A stretch of DNA of 15,033 nucleotides from Thermoplasmata archaeon (GCA_021793855.1 JAJYRY010000011.1:1-15033), one strand, 5' to 3'. Positions 5,751-13,783 are shown, numbered from the stretch's first letter. Translations and numbers: made by a program. The notes: generated by a model not told the origin, from the letters alone.

Positions 5751-6830
5751 ATGGAAGAAACGGATTTTTCCGCCGTTTTCATAGATTTTGAGAACTTCTA
5801 TTATGCCCTGACCAACCAGTACGACTTGTCTGCTGTTGAAGCGTCTGAAGCATCGGTTTCGATCATAAGTAACTCAATAGACAAGCTTCGCAGCAAGCTT
5901 GGTGAGTTTATCATACAGCAAGCTTTCTCAGATTGGACCGAGTACAGTGAACCGAAAAAGGAACTCCAGAAGATGGGGGTAAATGTCATAGACGTTCTTT
6001 CCACTCCTCACAAGAACAGCGCAGACATCGAGTTGTCGCTGGCAGTCCAGGAAATAGTATTCACGAGACCAGATATCAGAAATATTGCCATATTTGCAGG
6101 AGATCGAGATTACATGCCCATAGTGCGAAGAAGCAGGGAGAGAGCCAAAAAACTACATTTCGTGGGATTCGAGAAAAGCCTTTCCGGTGACCTAAGGAAT
6201 TTGCTCGGCAAAGATAATTTTACCTTTGTCAACACCGATTTACTCTCGAGCTACAAGCCGAAGTCCATGGTTGAACATAGAGATGGGAATGATGCAAGCG
6301 GAATCAAGGAACTAACTACTGAGGAATTAAGGGCAACTATGGCTGCTATCAACGCATTTGATGAGTACAAACCAAAATATGGATCGGTCAAGGTCAGCGG
6401 ATTTCTGGTGGATAAGCTGGCCACAGCATTGCCTTCCATGAATCACTCCCAGCGAAGAGAAATTTTCCAAAAACTTGTAGATAAAGAAATTCTCGAGGTC
6501 AAGCAAACATCTTCGCCATACAATGAAACAGAAGGTTTCTCCGTATTTGTGGTTAACGAAAATAACCCTATCGTGAAGAGAGTGCGAAAGAGAACCCTGC
6601 AGGGAGTCACATTGATCGAGAAAGCGACAAAAGCTTGTGCTGGAGACGATGCTATGGCAACATTCTCATGTCTTAGGGACAAAGTGCAGGAAATAGACCC
6701 GGATTTCTCTCTGTCGCAGTATGGAAGCAAAGCTTTCTCTGAATTCTTAGGACGTTATTCTGATTTGTTGACGCTGGCTGGAGTGGATGAACAGGGTGAT
6801 AAAATATACAAAGTACAAAATATCGAATAG
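5751..6830 (+). CDS. NYN-domain RNase with OST-HTH/LOTUS-like C-terminus (359 aa)
   Basis: The N-terminal ~165 residues are a NYN (LabA/DUF88-type PIN-like) nuclease domain: AVFIDFENFYYAL with D12 and N15, HKNSADIELSLAVQEIV with D92, and FAGDRDYMPIVRRSRER with D118 and D120. These acidic residues would hold the metal ions that cut RNA. The middle (about 188-275, LTTEELRATMAAINAFDE and following) reads as a winged-helix-like domain. Residues 285-355, with CLRDKVQEIDPDFSLSQYGS and KAFSEFLGRYSDL, match the shape of an OST-HTH/LOTUS domain, which binds RNA, notably G-quadruplex RNA. The expected role is regulated RNA cleavage, possibly in defence. It has its own leaderless promoter and lies between the SMC operon and a membrane protein. 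Nuclease call confident; target unknown. Confidence 0.85.
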   Translation: MEETDFSAVFIDFENFYYALTNQYDLSAVEASEASVSIISNSIDKLRSKLGEFIIQQAFSDWTEYSEPKKELQKMGVNVIDVLSTPHKNSADIELSLAVQEIVFTRPDIRNIAIFAGDRDYMPIVRRSRERAKKLHFVGFEKSLSGDLRNLLGKDNFTFVNTDLLSSYKPKSMVEHRDGNDASGIKELTTEELRATMAAINAFDEYKPKYGSVKVSGFLVDKLATALPSMNHSQRREIFQKLVDKEILEVKQTSSPYNETEGFSVFVVNENNPIVKRVRKRTLQGVTLIEKATKACAGDDAMATFSCLRDKVQEIDPDFSLSQYGSKAFSEFLGRYSDLLTLAGVDEQGDKIYKVQNIE

Positions 6831-6848
6831 GGTTGAAAATCCGATATA

Positions 6849-7736
6849 TTGAATATGGATGGTAAAGGTATGTCGTGGGAAGAATGGGTAGCTATCGCTT
6901 CACTCGTGATATCAATTGTTGCCGTAATCGTTTCTCTGATTTATTCTCGCCCTCAGGCAAAACTTGCACTGCGAGAAAACGAAAGAAGGTACAAAGATGA
7001 ACTTCGCCAGCATTATTCGAACTTAAACAAATGGTTTTTTAAACAGTTACGAGAAAGAACAGACCTAAATGATTTCTTGTTGTATGATGCCTTGTGGTCT
7101 CCAGACTCATTCTATAGTCAATTGGATGAATTTTGGAGAGGGGCTGGTTTCTCTGACTATTTTCAGAATGGACTGAAACACATCGAGAAGGAACACCCTA
7201 CAATGGCTGATGATATATGGGCAATTAGAAATAAAATGAAGCAGATAAGGGATGAGTTTGGAGAGCTTCTTTACGACTTAATGCACAAAGAAGGAGATCC
7301 ATCACTTGTCGGTGGATTGACAACGCGAACTAACCCGTATCCTCCCGGGAATATTGGTCTAGAAGCATTGTTTAGGGTGTTAAGGTCCAACTGGTCAAAC
7401 TTGATGGAAAAGGCTTCAGGAAGTGAATTGAACCTCTCTGAGCTTGCGAGTAGGCTTCCAACGGTTGAGTTTGAAAAGGATGAAAATGGGAACATTTCGT
7501 GGCTTGACGTAATTGTCGCCAAAGATTCTTCATTGATTCCGAGCCATGAGTTGATTGATCGTATGGTGCGATTAATGAGGGACAGTGAACTCCTTCAACG
7601 AATTGTTAATATCTACAAGTTGAAAGTTGAATTCAAGCGAGACGTGAGTTCTATTCAATACTACTTGAATAGTGTAATTCAAAGGATTGAAATGGGTACT
7701 TACGAGGTCCATACCACTTGCTGTCCCAAAGCCTAA
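6849..7736 (+). CDS. Membrane-anchored protein of unknown function (295 aa)
   Basis: The longest frame starts with TTG at 6849; the ATG at 6855 (third codon), with another at residue 8, is the more likely start. Residues 13-32 (WVAIASLVISIVAVIVSLIY) form one strong membrane helix, followed by basic residues (SRPQAKLALRENERRYK), so the large C-terminal part should be cytoplasmic. That part is helical and acidic/aromatic, with no catalytic motif I recognise. Its overall layout, one N-terminal helix then a helical cytosolic body, is common among uncharacterised island proteins. It starts 18-24 bases after the NYN RNase gene with no separate promoter, so the two may be one unit and might place RNA cleavage at the membrane (inference). 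The ending CCPKA has an adjacent cysteine pair. Confidence 0.75.
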   Translation: MNMDGKGMSWEEWVAIASLVISIVAVIVSLIYSRPQAKLALRENERRYKDELRQHYSNLNKWFFKQLRERTDLNDFLLYDALWSPDSFYSQLDEFWRGAGFSDYFQNGLKHIEKEHPTMADDIWAIRNKMKQIRDEFGELLYDLMHKEGDPSLVGGLTTRTNPYPPGNIGLEALFRVLRSNWSNLMEKASGSELNLSELASRLPTVEFEKDENGNISWLDVIVAKDSSLIPSHELIDRMVRLMRDSELLQRIVNIYKLKVEFKRDVSSIQYYLNSVIQRIEMGTYEVHTTCCPKA

Positions 7737-7979
7737 TTAATTTCTATGACCCTTTGTTACGTGACGATTTTCTGACTTTTCAGTTCTTATTTATAACTCT
7801 ATTTTAAAGTACTTTCTGTAGTAATTCACGTAGTGGTGTACAACAGTACCAAATTTTGATGAAAATTCGGAAAAAGTCGTAGTCTGCTGCCTCCAACATT
7901 TTTCTGGCATGTTAAAAAGGTAGTACCAAAAAAGTTTAAATAAATACATGGGCTGTCATTTCCGGAGTGAAAGTCTAAA
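7737..7979 (+). promoter_or_regulatory. 243-base non-coding control region before the MoxR operon
   Basis: No frame of useful length lies here. The clear promoter is CCAAAAAAG (7926-7934) plus TTTAAATA (7935-7942), which would start transcription near 7963 and leave a leader of about 15 bases opening with the Shine-Dalgarno GGAGTGA (7964-7970) before ATG 7980. AGTACCAAA occurs twice, at 7845-7853 and at 7922-7930, the second overlapping the BRE. A palindrome AAAGTACTTT lies at 7806-7815, and a second TATA-like TATTTATAA at about 7789-7797 has no gene directly after it. The repeated word and the palindrome are candidate regulator sites. Confidence 0.6.
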
Positions 7980-9122
7980 ATGGACAAACAAGGAGCGGTA
8001 GCTCTCATCAACGAACTGTCTGACCTGTTCGTTGGGAGGGAAGAGGAATCGAAAGTGTCAGTGCTCGCACTGGTTACAAAGCAGCACTGCGTGTTTATCG
8101 GGGAACCCGGAACAGCCAAGAGTGCACTTCTGAGCACACTTGCAAGAGCTGTTAATGGAAACTACTTCCAGTACCTGCTGACGAAGTATACGATCCCAAG
8201 CGAACTTGTTGGTGAGTTTGACCCGGTTACATTCCAGAAAGCTGGAAAGCTGCAGAGGGACGTTAATGGAATGCTGCCAACAGCCAACATAGCCTTTGTT
8301 GACGAAATCTACAAGGCGAACAGCGAGACGCTGAATGCCCTCCTGAACATCACCAATGAGAGAGTGTTCATGGATACAGGCAACAGGAAAATTCCCGTCC
8401 CTCTCTACTCCATGTTTGCAGCATCAAACGAATTGCCGCAGAGCGACGACCTTCAGGCATTCCACGACAGGCTGTTCTTCAAGCATTTTGTCAAGCCAAT
8501 GAACAAGGACAGGATTGAGGAGGCCATAGTAAAGACCGTCAACAATCCCCATCCCGCAATAAGGACAAAATACACCCTGAAGGACATCGATGAACTGAAC
8601 CAGAAGATCTGGGACTACCTCAGGCGGAACGTCAATGACGTAGCACGGAACGTGGCTACAGTTGTGAAGCTGTTGAAGAAGGAGGGTGTGACCATATCGG
8701 ACAGGACGGCAGTGGGAGCGAGATTCTTCCCGTTCGTCACCGCTGCTTACGGGTACATTTTCGATCAGCCTGATTTCAAGAAGTCTGCCATTTCAGTGTC
8801 GAAGTACATACTTCACGACTTCGAGGACCAGAAGGATGCCTATGAAAGGGCACTGGACACAATGATCCCACCAGAGTTGAGGGCTGCCCAGGAAGCGCTG
8901 GACAAAGCAAACGAGGCAAGGAAGGCAGGGGATTTCAAGGCAGCCAAGGAGGAAGCCCTGAGTGCAGTCCAGAAGCTCAAGGAAATCGTGGGAAAGGACA
9001 GCGACAAGGAAAAGTTCGACATGTTCAGGTCCGAGATCAAGGAAGTCGGGGAAAGGGCTACAAGATTGGTCAATGCAATCAACAAGGCCACATCGGATCT
9101 TGAGAGCGAGATCACGGCGTAA
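7980..9122 (+). CDS. MoxR/RavA-type AAA+ ATPase (380 aa)
   Basis: Residues 1-260 are a MoxR-family AAA+ domain: an N-terminal helix with DLFVGREEE, Walker A GEPGTAKS at 41-48, the ELVGEFDP insert typical of the MoxR/RavA clade at about 75-82, Walker B IAFVDE at 104-109, sensor-1 asparagine in FAASNE (N150), and an arginine-finger candidate in FHDRLF (R164). The C-terminal 80 residues are a charged helical tail (AQEALDKANEARKAGDF and following) that may contact the partner. MoxR ATPases form hexamers that remodel proteins, often with a VWA-domain co-chaperone, which is encoded next door. The start is fixed by GGAGTGA and a promoter upstream. It is rich in AGG, AAG and CTG codons, unlike the AT-rich genes before it. 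Confidence 0.95.
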   Translation: MDKQGAVALINELSDLFVGREEESKVSVLALVTKQHCVFIGEPGTAKSALLSTLARAVNGNYFQYLLTKYTIPSELVGEFDPVTFQKAGKLQRDVNGMLPTANIAFVDEIYKANSETLNALLNITNERVFMDTGNRKIPVPLYSMFAASNELPQSDDLQAFHDRLFFKHFVKPMNKDRIEEAIVKTVNNPHPAIRTKYTLKDIDELNQKIWDYLRRNVNDVARNVATVVKLLKKEGVTISDRTAVGARFFPFVTAAYGYIFDQPDFKKSAISVSKYILHDFEDQKDAYERALDTMIPPELRAAQEALDKANEARKAGDFKAAKEEALSAVQKLKEIVGKDSDKEKFDMFRSEIKEVGERATRLVNAINKATSDLESEITA

Positions 9123-9131
9123 GGTGGATCC

Positions 9132-10496
9132 ATGCTTCAGTCAAAACAGAAAAGAACGTTCATCAAGGATTACGATGACCCGGCCTTGCGATCCACGGCA
9201 TACGAACTCACCACAACATACCGCAACAAGGAGGTGGATGCTGCAATGATCAGCAGGGAGTTTGCCACAGACTCCTACATCATGCACAGCGAGGACTGGA
9301 AGAACCTCCTGTTCAATCCCAAGAGCAGCAATGCCTGGTCGGAGGTCCTGAAGCAGTACTACGAGACCCAGGATTACAGGAGGGTGAACGAGAATGTCTC
9401 TGGCGACGGGATTCTCTCGAAGCTTGCAACAATGAGCTACCTTGACAAGATTGTCGGGGTGGCACAGCAATATTCCAGCACAAACCAGAACTTCCAGCAG
9501 CCCCCTCAGCAGAACCAGGGTCAGCAGGGGCAGAACGGCCAGCAGCCAGGACAGCAGGGAAACCAGGGCAACGGGCAGCAGCCTTTCAACCTGCAAGTCT
9601 TCTTCGATCAGCTTTCAAACGTGAGCCAGAACCCCAACCAGAAGAACCTGGCCGCGAGCGTGATGAGGGGAATTGCCGCAGCAGGACAGCAGGCAGCACA
9701 GGAGGCAGAAGCACTGGCTACGGTAGCCCTGGGCTTTTCCCATTATGGCCTTCCCATTCTCAAGTTCGGGGATCCGGATGAATTGAGGGCTACCCTGAGC
9801 AACAGGGTCATAATTGCGCTCCTTAAAGTGCTCAAGAAGCTTGGGAGCACAGACGGTGGAAAGAATGGAGCACAGCCATCCCCAAGGAGGGGCATTCCCA
9901 TCGGCAACAAGAGGATGGCTTCCTTTTCGGAGATACCGGACATCCAGTTCAGTGAGATGCTGAATCCATTGCTGTTTTCGAACAGGCTGATCAACAAGAA
10001 GGTGCAGGTGAAGCAGAGATTCTCCAGCATGAGCGATTACCTAGTCTACATTGATGTCTCAGGCAGCATGAATTCCGGCAGGTTTGAGGTTGACGGCCAG
10101 GTAGTACCGAATATCAGCTATGCCGCAGCTTGTGTCATAGCGATGGCCATCTACCTCGAGAAGAACGGAGGAAACCTCATAATGAAGCCGTTCGGCTCTT
10201 CCGTTTATGATCCGATCACCGACAAGATTGAGATAATCAAGACCTGCCTCAAGCTTCAGGCCAACGATGGGACCAACCTTACCAAGGTGCTTGAGGACAG
10301 CTTGTACTACAAGGATTACAAGGTCATCATCGTGAGCGATGGAATCGACCACATCCAGGACGAGGAGGTCATCATGAGAGCCGCGAAGAATGACCTGAAG
10401 GCCATATTGCTGAACAGTTCTGCACCACAGCTTGAGAAGTATTTCCCTGTGATGAAGGTGTCCGGTTTCAGCGGCAATTTCTTAATGAAGGTGTGA
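9132..10496 (+). CDS. VWA-domain protein, CoxE/ViaA-like partner of the MoxR ATPase (454 aa)
   Basis: The start ATG at 9132 lies 9 bases after the ATPase stop, with GGTGG between. Residues 1-115 are helical (opening LQSKQKRTFIKDYDDPA). A Gln/Gly/Asn-rich linker (about 117-153, many QQ and GQQ units) follows, then a helical region, and the VWA domain starts near residue 300. The metal-ion site is complete: DVSGS at 308-312, the threonine in NDGTNL (T381) and the aspartate in VSDGID (D403). VWA domains bind partner proteins through a bound divalent metal ion, and in MoxR-VWA pairs they present clients to the ATPase. The domain order (long helical N-terminus, VWA last) fits ViaA/CoxE-like proteins. 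The minus-strand frames here are shadows. Confidence 0.9.
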   Translation: MLQSKQKRTFIKDYDDPALRSTAYELTTTYRNKEVDAAMISREFATDSYIMHSEDWKNLLFNPKSSNAWSEVLKQYYETQDYRRVNENVSGDGILSKLATMSYLDKIVGVAQQYSSTNQNFQQPPQQNQGQQGQNGQQPGQQGNQGNGQQPFNLQVFFDQLSNVSQNPNQKNLAASVMRGIAAAGQQAAQEAEALATVALGFSHYGLPILKFGDPDELRATLSNRVIIALLKVLKKLGSTDGGKNGAQPSPRRGIPIGNKRMASFSEIPDIQFSEMLNPLLFSNRLINKKVQVKQRFSSMSDYLVYIDVSGSMNSGRFEVDGQVVPNISYAAACVIAMAIYLEKNGGNLIMKPFGSSVYDPITDKIEIIKTCLKLQANDGTNLTKVLEDSLYYKDYKVIIVSDGIDHIQDEEVIMRAAKNDLKAILLNSSAPQLEKYFPVMKVSGFSGNFLMKV

Positions 10497-11593
10497 AAAT
10501 GGTGGAACAACAGGAAGAATTGGAAAAGCAGGAAGAGAATGCAAGATCAGAATCCTCCGGGAAACCACAGGAGGAGCGCATCAAGATCTCCAGGGAGGAT
10601 TTCGTTAGAGCCCAGAAAGAGCATGAGAGTTCTGAAGGAGAGGAAAACCCCGAAGATGAGGGCGAAACCACTTCTTCCAGCGGAAATCCTTCACCTGATG
10701 GAAATGGGCCAGGAAAGCCTTCCGATGGTGAGCTCCCAAAGAAGAGGGGCAAGGGACGGCCCAAAAGGAAGGTCGACGTCAAGCTCAAGATCCCTGAGCT
10801 GGAGAAAGAGGACGGGGAGAGCTACAAGGACCTTATGATCACGGAACTGAAGTTCCGGGGAATCTTCGATGCCGTGTCGAATACGGAGGACCGGGTCATG
10901 GCGAAGGTGTTCAGGTTGAGCCAGGACCAGAGGAACCAGCTGCAGGGAATCCGCAAGGATCTGTACTCGACCTTCAGGAAACTGAAGAGCTTCAAGATCG
11001 ACAAGAAGTACGTCATCCCGAAGAACAGGCTCCCGGAGCTTGAACAGGAGTTCCAGGACAGGAAGAAAGACTTCGACGCATTGAGGATTGTTATCTTCAA
11101 GAATCTCAGGCAGGACTGGAACCAGATTGTCAAAGACCTCAAGCAGAAATACCCGGACCTTCCGATCGACTTCAAGGAAGTCGGGGGGATGATACCTGAT
11201 GATACTGATTTCCTGACAATGGATTACACCATAAGGTCGCTCGAGAACTGGCTTGGTGAAATGGATGGCCTGAAGAGGTCTTTTGCAAAAGGCAACGTGG
11301 CTGAAGAGGAGATTGCCCGGAGGATTGACAGGCAGAAGGACCGCATCATAGAGAGCGTGAGGGCCCAGTATGAGGAAAAGCTCACTGACCTGAACAATAC
11401 GGTGGGAAGCCTCAAGAAAGCTGTCAAGAACAGTGCCAAGCTTGAAAGGATAGAGAAGCTGAAGAGCAAGGCCAACAAGGACGTTGATGACATTTCAAGC
11501 ATGGCGAAGCTTCTTGGGGAGGAGGATGCCTTCAAGGTAAACCTAGACGCATTGCAGGAGATGTTGACTGAGGACTTGCTCAAAGAGGAATGA
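10493..11593 (+). CDS. Acidic, coiled-coil third component of the MoxR-VWA operon (366 aa)
   Basis: The longest frame starts at GTG 10493, overlapping the previous stop by four bases (GTGA); ATG at 10499 has AGGTG a few bases before it and is equally likely. Residues 1-80 are a low-complexity, highly acidic and Ser/Gly/Pro-rich tail. A basic patch KRGKGRPKRK (84-93) resembles an AT-hook. The rest is helical, with KLKSFKIDKKYVIPKNRLP followed by LEQEFQDRKKDFDALRIVIF, and long coiled coils (about 260-360). From memory this loosely resembles DUF3150-type proteins found near AAA+/VWA pairs; that needs a profile search. Inferred role: adaptor or DNA-linked client of the ATPase. The transcript probably ends in the T-rich stretch just after the stop. 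Confidence 0.8.
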   Translation: MKMVEQQEELEKQEENARSESSGKPQEERIKISREDFVRAQKEHESSEGEENPEDEGETTSSSGNPSPDGNGPGKPSDGELPKKRGKGRPKRKVDVKLKIPELEKEDGESYKDLMITELKFRGIFDAVSNTEDRVMAKVFRLSQDQRNQLQGIRKDLYSTFRKLKSFKIDKKYVIPKNRLPELEQEFQDRKKDFDALRIVIFKNLRQDWNQIVKDLKQKYPDLPIDFKEVGGMIPDDTDFLTMDYTIRSLENWLGEMDGLKRSFAKGNVAEEEIARRIDRQKDRIIESVRAQYEEKLTDLNNTVGSLKKAVKNSAKLERIEKLKSKANKDVDDISSMAKLLGEEDAFKVNLDALQEMLTEDLLKEE

Positions 11594-11594
11594 T

Positions 11595-11612
11595 AAAAGT
11601 CTTTTCTTATTT
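11595..11612. terminator. T-rich convergent termination zone
   Basis: The plus-strand operon stops at 11593 and the minus-strand operon ends at 11611. Between them lie AAAAG-T-CTTTT (11595-11605), a tight palindrome, and CTTATTTA. On each strand this places a T-run after a stop codon, as expected of an archaeal U-tract terminator serving both operons. Confidence 0.45.
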
Positions 11613-12669
11613 ATTCAAAATAGCCAGACGATGGGTCTATTTTTTTCCTGTAGGCCCTCTTTACTATTTCTTCCAATAATTTATCTCCGTTATCAAGTAG
11701 CTCCCTTACACGATTTGTTATCCGAAAAGGCTTAAGAGGGATGTCTTTGTCGACCCTGACGATACCCATGCTTTCCATATATGAGATGTAGGAATCTACC
11801 TCATTATCTTTTACTGGCACTTTGTAGTAATCATACAATTCTTTGATCTTTCTGGATAAGTCGATCTTTGTTATATACAATTCACGTGAAAGAATTACTC
11901 TCCCAGACGCCAGTATGATCGTTATCGCCACAGCCGGGTCCGTCCAGTTTCTACTCAACTTTGGCGGAAGTGTGCCTCCAACTTGAACTTGCTGCTCTTC
12001 CCCTCTTTGAAACCATCTGTTCAAGCTTTCTTCACGGTGTTTACACAAACAAACGTTACATTGAGGGGGAGAGTGATTTGAATTTCTGACATTCTTGCAA
12101 ATTTTTGTTCCGTTATTTCCGAGGTATGGAATACTGATGACATTGCTAACAAACCGATCGTTGTCAAAGACCCAGAGCACAAAGCCAATTCTGAATCTTG
12201 TTTGTTTTGTGTAGCTTTTGATATAATCAATAAGTGGATTAGTGTCCCGGCTCGGGAGAAAAAGGGCATACTCTAAATTATCTCTATTCAGTTCCAGTTG
12301 TTTTCCAGTGGTAGTAGGTATCTGGCCAAGCAATGTAGATGCTTTTCCATTATCTATGAGCTCTTCAGTTTCCTCTATTTTCTTAACGAGGTCAGTTATT
12401 AAGCGTTCATTATCGCTGAATTGGGTCTTAACCTCTACAAGTACAGGAGTCAGCAGTCCATTTCCAAGGTCCGCTTTATCTGCAATTACTATGTCCCATG
12501 ATCCAAGAGGGGAGCCATCTAATTTAACTCCTAACTCAGAAATAACATATCTATAAGGATGGCTTACGTCTCCCCTGGTAAAAACGTCATAAAGAACATA
12601 CTTTGCCTTCGCGTGGTTCCATTCTCGTCTGGCGGATTCTAATCTATCTTTCAGGGTAGACGAAGGCAT
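11611..12669 (-). CDS. PD-(D/E)XK nuclease-like protein with Cys/His cluster and helical C-terminus (352 aa)
   Basis: The N-terminal domain has the restriction-endonuclease-like core: GSWDIVIADK with D59, a strand, then PVLVEVKTQFS with E79 and K81, giving D-(19 residues)-E-x-K; a glutamate upstream (E45) may complete the site. Residues 191-211 carry C191, H199, C204, C207, C209 and H211 (CNVCLCKH), a probable metal site. The C-terminal ~100 residues look like a winged helix (LSRKIKELYDYYKV, then SYISYMESMGIVRVD), suggesting DNA or partner binding. The ATG comes one base after the upstream gene's stop (TGAGATG), so the pair is translated together. Likely a DNA-cutting effector or repair-type nuclease; substrate unknown. 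The AT-rich, mixed codon use differs from the convergent MoxR operon. Confidence 0.75.
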   Translation of the reverse strand: MPSSTLKDRLESARREWNHAKAKYVLYDVFTRGDVSHPYRYVISELGVKLDGSPLGSWDIVIADKADLGNGLLTPVLVEVKTQFSDNERLITDLVKKIEETEELIDNGKASTLLGQIPTTTGKQLELNRDNLEYALFLPSRDTNPLIDYIKSYTKQTRFRIGFVLWVFDNDRFVSNVISIPYLGNNGTKICKNVRNSNHSPPQCNVCLCKHREESLNRWFQRGEEQQVQVGGTLPPKLSRNWTDPAVAITIILASGRVILSRELYITKIDLSRKIKELYDYYKVPVKDNEVDSYISYMESMGIVRVDKDIPLKPFRITNRVRELLDNGDKLLEEIVKRAYRKKIDPSSGYFE

Positions 12670-12670
12670 C

Positions 12671-13699
12671 TCAAGCTCTCAACCAATTCTCCTTTACTCG
12701 AAAGAATCTTTCAACCCCATAGAAGATCTCAACAATATCGGTAGTCTCAGATTCGGATGTTGGGCTCACAATCACTTCACCATCAAATATATTCACAGCG
12801 AAAGACGATAAGATAAGAAAAGTGCCATCTTCCTCAGATTCCCTCTGAAGTATGAAATGGTACGTTCCCTTGTCATTCGTACCGCCATATGAAGCAAAGT
12901 TTGAACCAAGATGTTTGATTATTTTGTCTGCAAGTCTTTCTTTATCGACCTTGTCGGAGGATACCTTAATACGCAGGGGAGACCTTTCGACGATGCGAAT
13001 GGGTAGGTTTGGAATAACTGAGTACCTGACGTCTTTTACTCTTTCATTTAAGCGTTTCCTGTCTTCTATTGCGATTTCTGTAACAGCATTAGCAACTTCA
13101 AGCCCGCCTTCAAATTTGGAGAACAAAATCAGACCATTACTATATACGGACACCTCATCTGAGCTGCTTCTGTGAAGAACAATCTGATATGGTCTTATTC
13201 CGTCATTCCAGTCGTTTTCAAGTCTTTCTTCTATCAACCTTTCTGAGTGATCGTAGTGGTCATCTTTAAAATAAGCCTGGAATTTCTCGGCACCAGCTCT
13301 GTATTCTCTCAATACGTAATCGTTGTTATCTTTGGAACGCCTTGCGAATGCATATAGGGTACTAGATGCAATGTGGATTGGGAAATACCCAAAATTTCTC
13401 AATAGTTCTTCCCCGTTCTTGTAGTCCCTTCCGGAAACCTTGTTAAAATACCCAAAGGCAACGTAATAGTTACCCTCAATTTTTTTTAACAGAATGTCAG
13501 TTCCAAACATACGGTTACTTTTCTTGTTACCCAACGATGACAGTTCAAAAGAGAACCTTTCCAACCCCATAGCTTCTTTCACCCTTTCTGTCTTTAGGTT
13601 ATCTTTTTCAAGCTTCAGCAAAACTGGCCATAAGAAGAATCTATTGAAACCATTTGCTCGGTTCGGGTTTAGATACTCAAAATCATTTTTGGCAATCAC
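12671..13699 (-). CDS. Unknown protein, first gene of the PD-(D/E)XK operon (342 aa)
   Basis: The GTG start at 13699 is preceded by GGAGGTGAT (13708-13716), the full anti-Shine-Dalgarno complement, at an eight-base gap, so the start is well supported. The product is a soluble alpha/beta protein: EYLNPNRANGFNRFFLWPVL near the N-terminus, a middle with YYVAFGYFNKVSG and FPIHIASSTLYAFARR, acidic helices (ERLIEERLENDWNDG), and a C-terminal beta-rich part (GTYHFILQRESEEDGTFLIL). No signal peptide, membrane helix or NTPase motif is visible. I do not recognise the family. The one-base gap to the nuclease gene implies a shared complex or pathway; it could be a sensor or a second subunit (inference). 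Confidence 0.75.
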   Translation of the reverse strand: MIAKNDFEYLNPNRANGFNRFFLWPVLLKLEKDNLKTERVKEAMGLERFSFELSSLGNKKSNRMFGTDILLKKIEGNYYVAFGYFNKVSGRDYKNGEELLRNFGYFPIHIASSTLYAFARRSKDNNDYVLREYRAGAEKFQAYFKDDHYDHSERLIEERLENDWNDGIRPYQIVLHRSSSDEVSVYSNGLILFSKFEGGLEVANAVTEIAIEDRKRLNERVKDVRYSVIPNLPIRIVERSPLRIKVSSDKVDKERLADKIIKHLGSNFASYGGTNDKGTYHFILQRESEEDGTFLILSSFAVNIFDGEVIVSPTSESETTDIVEIFYGVERFFRVKENWLRA

Positions 13700-13746
13700 T
13701 TAAAGATATCACCTCCGAATATTCATGTTTTTTGTCCATACCCAAA

Positions 13747-13756
13747 ATACTACTGC
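13747..13756. repeat. Direct repeat ATACTACTGC, copy A
   Basis: Identical 10-base word to copy B; lies between the TATA-like element and the presumed start of transcription of the minus-strand operon. Confidence 0.6.
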
Positions 13757-13773
13757 ATACATACATATTAATC

Positions 13774-13783
13774 ATACTACTGC
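13774..13783. repeat. Direct repeat ATACTACTGC, copy B
   Basis: Second identical copy, on the far side of the TATA-like element, where the BRE would be. The 27-base period is about 2.5 DNA turns. Confidence 0.6.

Noticed and set aside
9141..9596. 151-codon minus-strand frame rich in Leu/Val
   Set aside because: It is the complement of the VWA gene's N-terminus and Gln-rich linker (CAG repeats read as CTG); no start signals.
10539..10838. 99-codon plus-strand frame overlapping the third MoxR-operon gene
   Set aside because: Wrong frame of a low-complexity acidic region; Arg/Ser-rich product and no start signal, while the main frame has coupling and codon bias.
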